From Torreya grandis (Eukaryota > Streptophyta > Pinopsida > Cupressales > Taxaceae): 64,000 nt of DNA. The stretch is taken from the NCBI GenBank assembly GCA_037957365.1, contig JARHVA010002128.1:2427001-2491000 (forward strand), in the 5' to 3' direction. The notes under the pieces were generated by a model. That model did no database searches, was not told the DNA's origin, and saw only the letters and a program-made list of their open reading frames with translations. Positions within the stretch are counted from its first letter, which is position 1; every line of letters begins with the position of its first letter. Shown here piece after piece: positions 1 to 14,330 of this stretch. A program made the position numbers and the translations under genes.

Positions 1-3000
1 AAACCCTCTCTTTAAGCAACAAGGACCAAAAGAAACAAAAAAAAACAAAGTGCCCTAGGCACTTTGGATAAGGAAATAGATAATAATAAATGAAACTAAC
101 CTAAACACGGTAAGGGAAACTAACCTACTAAACAAATGTGCACATAGACACTTAGAGAAAAGCATGAAATATAATATAATATATACAATATTATACAAAA
201 ATTTACAAAAACCTCCCTCATGGTTTAAATGGAAAACTTTGAGTATCATTCATGTATAACAAACCAAGATGAAAAATACCTTACTTTAAAGGTACCAAAA
301 ATGGTGAACTAAGCAGCTTGATGGCCAATCCTTTTGATGTCTTCTCCAATGGATGAAATAGAAAAAACATGTCTCCAATGTAGACATACTAGTCGAAGTC
401 TTCCAAGATTAGTTCTTGTTGGACCACATGAGCACTTACTTAATGTTATTCATCACCCTTGAGAAAGTTGTGCATGAAGACTTTATTTAGTCTCTTAGGA
501 GCAACTACACTTGGTTTACTTGATGGTTTAAAAAGACCATATCCTTATCCTTGTATTTTAGTAAATTAAGAGTTATAATGCTTAGATAAACATGCTTATA
601 AGTTCCTATAATAAGGACATGTCCCTTAATTTCTTTTAAATCTTTGGTTATGGCATTTGAACCACTACCACAACCCTTCAAATTTTTCATTGGTATGTTC
701 ATCAAACTACATCTCTTGAGAATTTGAGATATCTCTTTCCTCAACCTCACTCAAGATTTCATCTTGATCTTCAACTACAAATGAGGGTTAACTTAACCAT
801 CTAAGGTTTGAAATATCACACCTATCTTGCTTAAGCTTTGATTTGCTTTCCTCTTCTTCATTTATGCAAAATGGACCATTATTAGTCCAATAAAAGTCTA
901 CTTTGTTCTTAGCTACTTCATGAATACACATCTCTTAAAATATGAAATCATCAATATTGCCTTGAATCTCTAATTCATCAAAGCCATGCCAAGAAGTCTG
1001 ATCCAAACTTGACTTCTCCTCCTCTGAATGGAGTGGGCTACCTTTGACCTCTATAATAGGTTCATGAAGGTTGTTCTTAGTCATGTGTAGGGGTAGAGAA
1101 AACCATACTGATCAAAATATGGTTGATTATACATACCATATTATGATGATTAGGTACTTAGTTAGGTTGTTTAAACTAGTTGATAGATGCTCAGAGTTTC
1201 TATTGATGTTTAAAAACTTGCCTCTAAAGGTTAATTGGATGAAGAAAACACCAAAACTCTTCACCGGTGAACAATATAGTAAGTCCCATCAGGTGTGCCA
1301 AAAAAAAATATTACATTAATCTACACCCTTAAAGAGAGTTCTTCAGGATCCCTTTGACTAATCCATAATATGGGAATAACCCTAGGCTATGGGTATCCTA
1401 TAACAAGGTTGAACCTTTGGATAAGGCTAGATTAATTTTGTTGGATCACCTATACTAATGTTACTATAAGGAAAGGGTTAAAAAGGGGGAATGGGCTCCT
1501 AAAAAGGCTAAAAGGTGATGCACAAAATAAAAATGGGAAACTCCCATAAGCTTAAACTCACACTAGATCTGTAGAAGACAATCCTAGCTCACACAAACTC
1601 ATAATCTAGATTAGTACATAAGTGTTTCATGGACTAAGTTTATGAAAAACACTAATCTAGACCTAGAAAATAGTTTTAAAACACCTTAAAAGAGGCAAAC
1701 AAGGAGGAAAATGAATATGGATGAATCTCCTTCACAAGGCCATCATACACACCTCACTAAACATAGATCTAAGGAAACATATAGGTAAATAAAGTATTTT
1801 GTTACATCAAGAGGTAGTTATTACAATACTTTATAGGGTTTATCCTAATCAAGATGAGCATATTTTGTAATATCTCAAAGAGTCCCCTACTCTTTAATAT
1901 CAAAGAGTCCTTGTGAGAGTCTAGAATTTGAGAGACTATTTTTAAATGAGAAAGAATGGGGTGATACAGGAGAAAGAGAGAGAGAAGAGGTATCACATTA
2001 ACCAAGAATAATCAATGAGTTTCCACCTTTTAATGAATGCTCCACCACACCTAATCTAATCCAAATTATCCCTTCATCAATAAGTTAACCTGCATTTAAT
2101 CCAATTAGTCTTTAAGTTATTCTCATTGGTTGAGCAATACATTAGAGGATAAAAGTCTATTTTGTAAATGATGAGTCATGATCCTTTCGAGTAAGAAATA
2201 TCCTTAAGATCTAAATAGCATTGAATACTCCAAATTCTTCTCTAACCACTAGATCTCTTTACTTTGATCTTCTATGCCACCTTCCACTTGCTTTAATTAT
2301 ATGAATAAAATCCTCATACCTTGAATTTAAACAAAGCAATGCCATGTCTACTTTAGGTAGCCATAGGTACTTATTTTTCATAGACAAGTCTATATCAAAG
2401 GATGAGACATTTCTCCATAACCATTTGTGTCTACATCTACTCAAACTTGAATATGGATCTGTAGTATAGATTGAAAACCAATCCAATTTATTAGTTTTCA
2501 TATAGTCATTATATCGATGAAGATCCACATATGGCATAAATTTGTTTTAGAATATATTAGGTTTAAAAAAGAAAACTATCCTACATCTGAGTTTTAATGG
2601 TTATAGAGCCTCATTATTATAAATCTTGATTATATGGTTGTGTCTACTTGATGATATTTGACCTAGCTCTAATGGTGACATAGCCTTTTGAAACATTGAT
2701 CTCAGTTTGATCTAGGTAACATTTTTGACCTCTATTTGAAGTCTCTTGGCTTTGAATTTTAATATTGACCATTGATTATGATCTAGGCTTCTCACATTGT
2801 GTCATTTATCAACTCTACATTCCTTCTTAGGATCCTTCTATCAATCTATTTGATTCTATGCTTATGCCACATGGTGTCCATGCATTTAATATTAGATGAT
2901 TGACACTTTGACCCTTTATGAACCATCAATATCCTTGGCCTAACTAAACATGTATCATCAATCTCATTTTTCTTAATCAAATGTGCATCAATGATCTACT

Positions 3001-3740
3001 AAGTCACTATGATCATGACACTGATCATCCCTTCACTTGATCTTTAGATCCTTTGATTTTTTGACTTGATGTTCACCATTGATCTTTGAATGCATGACTA
3101 AACATGCTTTATTGGATATTTTTTCACTTATATTTTCACACTATGATGAGATTCCAATGATCTCATCATCCAAGTGGCATAATGGAGTCACCTCTAGGCT
3201 TGTGGGTAGCCTAAGGAATGAATTAAATCTCTAGATAGGGCAAGATCCTTTGATGTACCACTTGACTACAACATCTACTAACTCTTGGAGGTGAAAAGGG
3301 AGAGAAATAAATAAAATTAAAGATAAACTAATAGAGGTGATACAACAGGTAGATTGATGACATCCAACACATGTATATGACACTTAATACTAAGCAATAA
3401 ACCAAACATACACTTTCCTAATCTACAATTTATTGCATCAATGTTACATTGTGAGCTCAAGATGAACATATAGGATAGGAGGAATAGAAAAGAGGCCTTG
3501 AATGCCACTAATGAATAGAAAAACTCACTTATTTCTTGAAATATCTCAATAACACTTCACATGACCTATAAGAAGAAGTTTCCCAACTGCAAATAGGTTG
3601 TAAGAATGAGTTAGAATGCTAAACAAACAAGAGTATCACTTAAGAAAAATCAAACATTAAAGTACACACACTAAGTAAAGTCATGGAAGAGATAAAACTT
3701 AGTTATTTTATTGATCAAAATGTCTAAAATTGATCAGGGC
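1..3740. other. Decayed intergenic DNA, no gene recognised
   Basis: AT-rich sequence with stops in all frames. The longest open frames (minus strand 505-750, 81 codons; minus strand 2259-2537, 92 codons) match no family I recognise and have no neighbouring coding signal in the same frame. Probably old transposon remnants. I see no RNA gene or clear terminal repeat here. Confidence 0.6.
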
Positions 3741-3796
3741 TTCACCATACTTAGGTGGAGCATATAATATAATGCCAAAATGGCCAACTCTTATAT

Positions 3797-3875
<79 letters not shown>

Positions 3876-3932
3876 CACCATACTTAGGTGGAGCATAGAA
3901 TATAATGCCAAAATGGCCAACTCTTATAGAAT

Positions 3933-4019
<87 letters not shown>
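3741..4019. repeat. Tandemly duplicated unit with two long (GA)n microsatellites
   Basis: A block of about 60 bp beginning TTCACCATACTTAGGTGGAG at 3741 is repeated at 3874, a period of 133 bp. Each copy is followed by a nearly pure GA run, 3802-3873 and 3936-4019. The second copy differs by a few substitutions near its GA boundary. This is a segmental tandem duplication that includes a microsatellite, and the two GA tracts have since changed length independently. The open frame on the minus strand here is only translated GA repeat. Confidence 0.95.
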
Positions 4020-4022
<3 letters not shown>

Positions 4023-7000
4023 AAAATGTCACCAAGACACATGTAAATATGATCCTAATAGTTAATTTTTCATTTGATAATTAAATTGGATGAAGCATGA
4101 AAGTTTTGGAAGTCCAAGTGTCCATACAAGTCATCAAAGTTATACAAAGTGGCACATAACTCCTTGTGCATAGAAAAATTACCTTGATGATTAGGCCTAT
4201 TTGAGTGACTTATAAATGATATATGGAAGGCAAAATTATTTTAGTGGAAGGGGAGTCTCTCATAAATTCCTCTCTATGCATTGGTTTCATTCCTGGTCTT
4301 ATGGAATCACCTAGTAGATAGCCATCATCATATGTTGTCCTAAAAATTGCATTTCTATGTACCTTGCACATTTGGCTTCTAAATTGGAATAATTTTTACA
4401 TTAAAATACATGGTATGGATTTAATGACAATATTAAATACCCTATATGGACTTTGAAGCATCATGGTAACCTTAAAATCACTTTACTTGAAGATTTTTCC
4501 CCTTCTCTCTAGCTTGTCCAATATGCTAGATTTGATTGAACGAAAGTAATAGAATATTTGTGGGATTTATATGTTTAGTAATTAAATTAAATTAATATTG
4601 GTAGTTATATTAAGTCTAAATATTTCACCCAAACTTTTTTTCATCCCCTAATTCATCTTTTATCTTGCACAACACATAAAATAATGAGAAAAAACCTATT
4701 TTTGCCTCCATCCATACAAGTCCATACAACTAAAAAGGTGTGGAGTATCCTATGGAGGTATTAGATAATTTAAAATATTTATTATGGTCAAAATACCTCC
4801 TTATAGTATCTTTCCAACTCAATTTTCCAAGACGGGTCCTTATCAAGGGTTTAGTAGGGTTTTAGGCCTATTTTTGGTCTTAACGATTGTTCATAAAGTT
4901 GGGATGTCAAAATTGAGAAAAAATTACAAAAATATATCCCTTAATACCCATGATAAAATCCACTAACTCATTTTTCTCACATTCATATCCTCATGAAATA
5001 TGTGAGCAATTGAAAATGGCCTCTTAGGTTTATTTCTTCTTTTTTCTATGTGTTGAGTTGGTTTTGAGCTCTAAAAATGGATTATTGTGCTTAAATATGA
5101 AAAAAAAAAAGCCTAATTAAATTTTTATTAACCTAAAAAACATGATAAAATTCATTTTAATTCCCATCCTAACCTAAAATTGAAGTTGACCCCTTTTTTG
5201 GATGCTAGGCCTAGTCATGTTCATAGAGGTTTGAGTACAACTTAAACCCAAACTAGCCTTAGATGGCTTTCCCTTGTATCCTAATATCCAAGAAACATTT
5301 TTGGTTATCTCATGAACATTTTTACATATTATAAAGTTCCTAACTTATGTAAAAATGAGATGGACTCTCCATTTGGGCATTAGGCCTAGACCTTGTCTAT
5401 TAGGTTTGACTACAATGTTTGATGCTTTGGATATTATTATTGTCTTTATTGTATCCAAATATATTTAATAAACCTTTATCCACACCATATACATAATTCA
5501 ATAGTTTATAAATCTTTTTTTATGCTTAAAGTGACTAGACCTTCTCATTTGGACCCTTAAGCCTAGCCTTGCCTAGTAGGTCTACCTATAACCCTTGGTG
5601 TATGGAGCAGTCTATTTGATTTCACTCTCCCCTGATAGGTTTATCATGATTTTTTAGTTCCAATTCATCTTTAAACACCTTATTACAAGGACAAAATAAT
5701 CCCTATTTCATCCCTTTTACCTTATCTCTCCAAACTACCTATTTATGCACAAGATAGAAGTGCCTCTATTCTAAGACAAAATATGGGGTATATACCCTAT
5801 TTGTATCAAAAATATACATGTGTGATAGGATTATAAAATTATTAAATATCTTCTCCAAAACTATTTGGCTTATTTTCATGTCATTTGACCTCTCAAAATC
5901 TCCAAATTCAAGATTGGTTCCCTCACAGGTAGAAAGTACAGGATTTTCTAGGAATAAACTAAATATACACTTGAAAGTGCCTTCCCCTATGATTATTTTA
6001 TATTTATGGGAGTTTTTTGAGATTAAAATGACCATGTTTAATGTTAAAAATCTTAATTTCCTTCTCCAGCCTTCCACACAATCCAATTTACTTGCTTTTT
6101 AAACTTCTTGCCAATGATGACTGAGACACCATGCTCTTGAAACCCTGTAAGTATCAATGAGATAAAATGAGCTTGGTAATTATTTTTTATAGATTAAATT
6201 GAGACCCATTATGTCACAAAATCAAATTTATATACCTTTAATTACCTTGGGTAGCATCATCAACATGGAAAGTAGTACCTTCCACTTTTTGCTTATAATA
6301 GTCAATAGGGTTAATTTTATGTGTATCTAGGGTTATGATGGGGTCTAAAATAAACATTAATTAATTATTAAGTCCCATTAAAGTGGTCATGAATTTAATA
6401 AAATCATAAAAAATTGTCTTGTCACTCAATCTCTCATGTTTTTTGAACTCTCAAATTGAGTCCTTCCTCCTTGACTAAGACAATAAACTTGCCCTTGTCT
6501 CTAACCCTATTTTAGGTGCAAATGCTTGGTATTAGAGCTTATGAGTCTCATTATACTCATGGATAAGGTGATTATTTTTTTGTTTTATCATTATCAACCA
6601 AATTCCCATCATGTTCAAAGTTCATAATAAAGAACACTATTCCAAACTTTACCCTTGGTTGGTTGAGACAACATGTTGTAGGTGAATTAGCCTCAATTGA
6701 GATGGTACTAATTTTGATCATCACACTTGAATATATTTTATGAGTCCTTACAGGTTTCAATATACATATTTTAACTAATATTCTTCTTTAAAACCTTAAA
6801 ACACATTTTAAATATCAAATGAGTCATTGTCCTACCTATCTACCTGTAGGTGTATTTATTAGGCCATATGTAAGGACTGCCCTCTCTCTTTATGTGGAAA
6901 TAGGACTTGTAATTTCATCAATATATCTAGTGTGTTTACCTATCAATAAATTAGGTGTTATACATCAATAATTTCTCCATTACGCCTTAAAATTTTCAAA

Positions 7001-9394
7001 GTGAACCCTTTCTCAATTTTGAGTACTAAGTTGGCTGTAGGTGGAGATAATTGGAAATAGGCATGCCTATAGGTAGAGATCAGGACCTCAAACTATATAT
7101 GCCAAATTTTATAAATGATGTTTTAGATCATTAATTCTATTTCAAACATTTAAAACCATCAAACATATAATTATGTTTGGGTATTTTACATTAGGTTGGA
7201 AGGAGTCCTTTTAGGTTCATATCCTTTAGAGATCACTGATTAGTTTTAGTGTGTTTGAGGTCATCTTTGGACCTTGAAAACTCCCATCTCAAATTTATAA
7301 AATCTATTAAAAACTTAAAAATTTATTTTCCTATATAACTACTAGAGGATCCAATCCTTAAGATGCATGATAAACCCTAGAGGCATGTTTTCAAAAGTTT
7401 ACAAAAGTCTCAAGACCTCTGTTTTGCTAAAAAAAAGGACTATGAGCCTTGAATACTCAATCATTATCTTGAGAAGGACTTACATCTTTCTTATACATGA
7501 TATAAATCCAAAATTATGCTTCCATAACACATGTAAATACACCTATAGCAATATTTTAGGATTAGAAACATTTCAAACATTCTCACTCCCAAGGATGACA
7601 TCAATAATGTTGTAGGTGGTTGTGTGTAGACGATGAGGCTAAAAAGTGGTAAATCATGGTGGAAAATTGGTTCACAATAACTCAAAATTAAATAATAAAT
7701 ACTAAAATGTATTATCTCCATCAATAACCTTTGAAAAAATTGAAAAACACCTTTTCCATACTGAAATCACTTAGACACATGTGGAGTAGAGTTGACAGGG
7801 TATCTAGCGTGACTGCTAACATGATGATTATAATTGTGAACTATGACACTTACATTATAAATTGGAGATTAAAGGTGAGAGTAACTATAATAACCTTTAA
7901 AACATGTTTATATTACTAATACCACCCTCTATGATCATTTTCAAACCATAGAAACTCAGAAAACAAAAGAAATCTACCCATCAACATAGAAATGTACTAG
8001 TCTAAAAATTTGAGGGTATTTAGTTTATCAAAAAAAACTCTAAAATTGAAAAAAATAATCTTAATAATTATATGGTGAAGTCAAAAATATATTAAAGTAA
8101 TATTATAAATTGGTTTGTAAGGAATTTCCTAGAATGAAGGAAAACCTGAAGGGTGCATGGATGAGCAGTTAGTTTTCCACAATCCACTTTGAATGCTTGG
8201 TTCATGAAGAAAACTTAACCAATTATAAAAATTATTATATTTATTTTAATTTATCATAGTGTATAACAACCTCTTAGAATCATTTTTTCTAAAACCCTAT
8301 GTGTTGTCTGTACCAAGCAAAAACCTACAGGTCACTTTAATCTACCGAGAAAGCTGAAAAGAGAGAAAAATGGTTTTGAGAAAGAAATGTCAGTTTAAGT
8401 CACTAAAATCATGTATTTTATCATTGGGAATGTGTAGATACATTCCATGGCCTCCTCACATATGGAACACTCCAAAGGACCCATACATGTGTTATTTTCT
8501 TCTTTTTCTCTAGGAAAATTAACTTTCTTCTAATTAACCTACAAATTTTAAGTCTTGTTAGTTACTTAATACCTTTGAGGACACATTTGGAATTAAATCA
8601 CCCATTGACACTTTCACATTTCCTATTAAATCCATAGAAATCATTAAATGCACCATTTTTTACCCTTAAAATGATAAATGGACTTTTAAGAAAATGACCA
8701 AAGCTAGTATAACATCAATTGACATTAATTGACCTATGAAACACCTTAAAAAAATATAGTATACCCCCTTATATTCTTAAAAATGAAGTTTCTTACTAGG
8801 GGTGCCCTATTTTGATTAAAGGTCAAAATGGGTCAATAGGATCTTTGGGACCCACTGACATCATCCTCACCTACTTACCATTGGATATTTTGATTTGATT
8901 AAATGCAGTCCATTGATCTCATTCTAGGGACATTTTTAGCTATTGACTTCCCACATGTCATTGATTTATGATCTGATCAAGTGAGATTTTGACAACTGTT
9001 AGCTTCATGTTAAACCTTAGGATCCTTTGGGGTTTTTTAATTCAAATGGATTTTTATCATGACTTTTATTTAATACCCCCATGAATATCTCATTATTATT
9101 GTTTAACTTTAAACACTTGCAACTTGAGATCAATAACTCATCAAGTCAAGAAATTTGTAGATAATGTTCAAGGCATAAAGAACCTCATGTTCATGCAATT
9201 CTTTAGCTCTCATAGGCCTCCTAAGTGAGCTTATGATGTGTGAAACTAGACTAACTTGTTCATTTCTACATGATGTTTGATTATGGTCTAGTCTATCCTC
9301 TTCACTTGCTCAAGTCATTTGATCATTTGGTTAATTAGGAAACTAATCAATTGATCTATCTAGGTAGAAACTTTTTATGTGAGCCAAATTTGGC
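4020..9394. other. Decayed non-coding DNA
   Basis: No frame longer than about 106 codons, and those at 5766-6102 overlap on opposite strands with no recognisable domain. The only structure I see is the degenerate tandem repeat listed separately at 5185-5600. Likely very old repeat DNA. Confidence 0.6.
5185..5600. repeat. Degenerate tandem repeat, period about 175-179 bp, three copies
   Basis: Three related blocks carry a TAGGCCTAG-like core at about 5206, 5381 and 5560. Each is preceded by a GACT/GGACT-containing stretch and followed by a TAGAGGTTTGA / TAGGTTTGACTA / TAGGTCTACCTA variant. Copies are diverged, so the array is old. Weaker hints of further units lie upstream, near 4870 and 5031. 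Confidence 0.6.
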
Positions 9395-12210
9395 CAAAAG
9401 TTCCCATGCAAAAGATGTGAGAAGATATCACTAAAGGAAATTTTCTTATGGGGTTTTGCTTGTATTTTAGACTACTTAAACTCTTAGTTATCATTCATAA
9501 ATCATAGCCCCTCAACTAACCTCAATTTTTCATGAATTATAAATGCAAAGGGTTTCTAAAATCATGTTAATATCATTTAGCCAAACTCTTCAAATGATGA
9601 AAGATACAAGCATTTGATTAGGTGGCTTGAATGGGTGTTTAGAATTGTAAAATTTGAATTTCCTCCTTTGATTTAAAATTACTCCTCCTTTGATTCTCCC
9701 TAATTAAAAACATTTTGTAGGTGTCCAATTTTTTGGTAGCTCAACAAATGCCTTATGGTGTTATAGGCCTAATTACTTGTTTTATACCTCAAGGGCATAA
9801 TTTTCATATAGATTGGAGTTTATAAACTATTTAAAGATAATATAAAGATATATTATCATGCCAAAATTATTTTAAAACACTCAATTGGAGTTATAACCCT
9901 CTAGTACACTTGTATGCACCTAAAAACACTACCTACTCTAATGGTGTTAGTGAATGGACATGTAAGGGACTGTGTAAAAATAGTGAGAACGTTCAATTGT
10001 ATAATAGTCTTTATAATGATATATAAGATTCCCCAAGTCATTATGACCAAGTTTATCAAATTTTAAGTCTTAATCCCACTTGTAGATGCCAAAAATCTCA
10101 AAAATGTCTATTATGCATTGTTTGAATATGCACTAACTGTGTTTTGGTGTTTTACCATGGTGTTTGGGTCCTAATAAAGATTTATAATCTGTAATTAGGT
10201 CATAAAACCTCCTTTAATCTCTCTTACTCTTCATTGGCTATCCCCAATATTCCATGTTACCCTATGTCACTTTGTAGCTCCTCAAAAGACCTCATATGAC
10301 TGTATGTCAATAGTACTTAGAGCTTCATGTTTGATAAAAGGAATTATTTTGTCTAATTCACACTAATTTAGATCTGTCAATACTATCAATTTATTGTTAA
10401 CCACAATTCACCTTTCTTCTAACATGTTTTGACCTTATAGCAAGGCATTTAGGCCTCACATAGTCATATTTCATATACCTGGTTGTGTACTATCATCCTT
10501 ATGAGCTATAAGTTTAATTTGTTTGACCTTGATCAAATTTTAATTTTAAATGAATCCTATTTTTATTAAAGTCTCATGAACTTCCATTTCTCATATGACC
10601 TTGCATACCACTATACTTAAAATCACTTTTTGACCTTTCAAAGATAGACTTGTTTCTTTAAAGAGGTTGTAGGTTAGTATGGCTATGTCATTTTAGACCT
10701 TCTTCACTTTACCTAATGATATTATGATATTATTGTCATTGAATCATTCCATATCACTTGTCTTATCTTAACATATCCTTTAATATGAAACTAATGTGAC
10801 TTCAACTTGTATATTAGCTTGAAAATGGGCCTTTAGCCTTATGTAACTATAGGCTAACTTATCAAGGTTGTAAACTGCCTATAGATTAGTATTGAAACTC
10901 CATTTTCATGACCTTTCTTGTCTCATTTCATCATAGTAGTTACCATATAATATTTCATCATTAGGATACTTACATACCATAGTGTTTCTCTTTACTTGCC
11001 AACTTGAAGTATGATTGTACCTTAAGTGATTATAAGTATGCATTATTAGGTGATCCTAACTATGTGGTTCTCTTGTTGTAGGTCCTCCATATGATTTTTT
11101 ACAAACTAATACAATTGGTTCTCTTGAAACATATCCTTGAGTAAAAACTCCATTAAACATCATTGTGATTTCAACTTATTATAGTTTGACAATAAGCTTG
11201 TATTCCTTGATGGTCGTAAGTGCATTTTTGTGCCACTTGATGACTATAACATGGTTTATTACACCATTATAATCCTCTTCAAGCATCCTCTTCACTTTAT
11301 TCTCATGAAATATTTCTTAAATCCAAAAACTCACATAATACCATGCACTCATTTATAAACTTTGACTGTATATGAAGGGTACAACTCCTTTGTACAAACA
11401 GTGGCAAGGTCCTTCTATGCTTGGAGAGTGTGAATAAAATACTAAGGTACCATTTCTTATTTATATTCTATGATAATCATTTATAAACATCATATACCTT
11501 TTTTAAGTATTTATAACCATTAATGTACATTCAAATCACCTTTGACCTATTTGACTATAACTCTCACTTGGCAGCTGTAAGTCTCCCTTTTGATGGATGT
11601 AGGTCACCACTTCCTCTTATTAAACCCTCTTTGAAACTTGAAATGATTTTTTTTAATTTTTCCCTTCATGAGATTTATATTTCAATTCTATTTATTATTT
11701 CCTTATGATCAAATTAGCCTCTTTGAGCCTTAAAAGGTATTTATTACTATCAGGTAAGCCTTTTTGAAATGGCATAGGCCTATAGGTGCATTTAGTGTTG
11801 TAAGTGGTTGACTAAGACTTGTATTTTTATTTCTCCCTTACCAATTTATTGAGGTTAACCATCCTCATAGTACTCTTAATTTGGAAATGATTTATGTCCT
11901 CATAACCTTGAAAGGTCCTTGATGGAAAACTCTTATCCCTATATATAGTGACCTAAAGAGTAGCATGTAGGTGCATCTAGTGCTCTTTATCCCTATATAA
12001 GGATTAAATAAATCCCTATTGAGATTTGTTTTGGGGTCACTAATTACCATGTTTATCTATGAATTTGGTGATCCAAACTCTTTAAGCCCTAAAAAATATA
12101 GAATATGACTATTGTAACCTTCAATATGGGCATGTATTGTCTTCATAGGTACTATAAGAATCTTGACTAAAAAGATATGAGTGTCTTTAAGTATTTATGA
12201 CTTGGAATGA
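9395..12210 (+). repeat. Family C repeat, intact copy, plus orientation
   Basis: About 2.8 kb that is present again, reverse-complemented and in three pieces, at 59850-61471, 39512-39933 and 21265-21948. Anchors seen by eye: 10060-10140 with 60690-60780; 10801-10930 with 59900-60050; 10980-11360 with 39520-39930; 11383-12185 with 21270-21945. Similarity stops abruptly near 9395 (61471 in the other copy). No conserved protein is evident, so C may be a long LTR or a non-coding element. This copy keeps the empty target sites of elements G2 (CTTAC, 10969-10973) and G1 (ACTCC, 11384-11388). Confidence 0.85.
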
Positions 12211-12727
12211 TATCTCTCCTAGCTATTAGTATGCTAACTTATGTAGGTCATGTTCAGTGTTTGATGTCATTTGAATAAGATAATAGTGGATACAAGTGGC
12301 TAGTTAGTACCTCAAATTAGGCCTATTCCACCATTTCTCTGATGATCTGATTACTTGATGAAACCTCTATATGAAATATAGATTAATAGTATCTATTTAA
12401 AGTTGTAGATTCAATCTTTAATTGTCTTATCAGTGTTTTAGGAGCTTAGATAGAGTGGATGAACTAACAATACAAGTGTATCACCAATAATAGAATAGAT
12501 TTCCCTTTTAGTTTCCTTCTTCCCCCTTTTCACCCCAAAATATTTAGTAGGTTTTAGTAGTAGTGAGAAAAATGATACATTATAATAGCTAGCCTCATCA
12601 AAACTAGAGGTTTGGTTTGAGTTTAGGTGTCCCACACCTCAAATCATTCCAATGTTAGTCTAGATGTGAAGGATTCTTAGAGCAATCTATCAAGCCTTCA
12701 AGTAGGGTCCTATCTGGATAGCTAATA
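12211..12727 (+). repeat. Candidate 5' LTR of outer element D
   Basis: About 517 bp repeated in the same orientation at 62813-63330, with shared blocks throughout and the same end, GGATAGCTAATA. The start reads TATCTC here and TGATCT in the other copy, and both copies end in TA, consistent with decayed TG...CA LTR ends. The following sequence (TTTTTGGTGGGACAC, about 12738) could be a decayed primer-binding site. I could not find a convincing target-site duplication, so LTR status is inferred from the direct-repeat pairing alone. The open frame on the minus strand (12438-12635) recurs in the other copy only because the DNA does. Confidence 0.6.
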
Positions 12728-12887
12728 CTTCTAGAATTTTTGGTGGGACACAAATATAGCCATTGGAGTACTAATTTTTAGTATATCGATCTTTAAAAGC
12801 AGTTTCAAGTACTCTTATGGTCCTTATCTTAGAGGTAAAAGGCATATTTTGTTCATAATTTCAGTTATCTTCATGATTTTCTAGGCT

Positions 12888-14330
12888 ATGACAACCTATA
12901 GAGAAGAATTCTATCATTTTTCCCCTTACCAATAGTTTTAGAATGATCCTCATAACCCATATCAATCCTTTCATCATTTATATTAGTCTTATGATGAGCC
13001 TCACCAACCCTATTCAAATCCTTATCGGTAGTGTGAAATCTCATACCATTTTTATAACAACTCTCATGAATCTTGGTATCTTCCTAATTGGCCCAATCAA
13101 GTCCTAAAACAATCCATCTTAAGCTTTAAACAAACCATGTTTATCTATGAAAAACATATGGTAAGCATAGTCTCTAAGAAGAGTTATGGATAAGATATCT
13201 CCAAGCATGAAATTCAGAACATAAGAGGTAATTTATAATAGGTTAAAGAGTTATGTGCATCTTTCATAAGGAAAGGCCACTCAAAGTTTAGTGTTGATAT
13301 TCTATACATAGGTATTCTAATCATATGTATTGAAGAGGGGTTAGTGGTCTATGAGAAACACCAAGTTCATCATAATTAGCATCATGTTCCTATTTAGCCA
13401 CAATTTTTTCTTTACAATCAATAAGCAATTGTATATCATAGCCCTCAACATTCCTCATAAACCTTGCCTAGCTTGCCTACCTGGAAGTCTATCCAAGAGA
13501 GGCCTTAGAAGGCTAAAGAAGTATGTTTTCAGAATTCTAATTTTTAGGTTACATAGTAGATCATATAAGAACCTACATCTTCAAGTTTATAGGGAGAAAT
13601 ATCTATTGATTTATTTCATGATTTTGAGGCTAATTTATCTAAGTAAGTTGAGCTTACAAATCAACATCTTCAGTATTCAATGGCAGCTACAAAAGCAACA
13701 AAGAAATAAGTTCCTTCATTTACATTCATGGTTACAATAAGTCCAATTCAAGAAGTTTCTAAACCCAAGTTCATGACTTGAAATCAGGTATAGTAGTCCA
13801 TGGGAAAAGAAGAAAATGCATGCATGATTCAAGATTCTAAAGTCAATATCAAGTAGGAGATCATTCATTTTCCACTCCTTTCTCCTCAAAATCCAAAGTT
13901 CATTCCTTCATGGAAATTTATTCAAAGAATAGTGCAATAGAGAGAGGAGGTGAAGATGATCCAAGAAGGCTAGCTCCATGAGCAAAATCAAGCATCCGTG
14001 GTAACATCTTTGGACCTTTCTCATCTTCTTGAGTACTTTCAAGGGTCTTTTATGTCACTTCTTGAGAAGGAACCTCTCTTGTGTGAGGTAAAATAAGAAG
14101 TTACTACTAAGATAGAAGATCAGCTAAAAGTAGATGATGGTATTCAATAGGAATACACTCCAATTATACAAGTTGAAGATTTTTTCCATAAGCTTATTTA
14201 TCACACAATAGTTTCCATTCATTGTGAAGAATGAGAGCTTACAAAGGTGACAGAAGATAAGTACCAATAAACAAAAGAAGAAAAAAACAAGTAGATTTTG
14301 AGAGCATGCCAAGTCATCAACTTGATGTTA
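12888..14330 (+). pseudogene. Decayed long reading frame of element D, unrecognised
   Basis: From the ATG at 12888 one frame can be followed for roughly 470 codons without a frameshift. It is interrupted by many stops, nearly all TAA or TAG, as expected if CAA/CAG glutamine codons decayed by C-to-T change. The inferred product is rich in His, Tyr, Gln, Ser and Pro near its N-terminus and becomes Lys/Glu/Gln-rich later. It lies just downstream of the presumed 5' LTR, the normal place for gag, and the low-complexity Tyr/Pro-rich start is gag-like. I recognise no zinc knuckle, protease or polymerase motif. What it encoded is unknown. Confidence 0.45.

Noticed and set aside
3708..3920. Minus-strand open frame rich in Leu-Ser repeats
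   Set aside because: It is translated GA microsatellite; the same artefact occurs at 35234-35416.
12438..12635. Open frame conserved between the two D repeats (also 63041-63238)
   Set aside because: Conservation is explained by the direct repeat itself; substitutions are not biased toward silent sites by eye, and no domain is visible.
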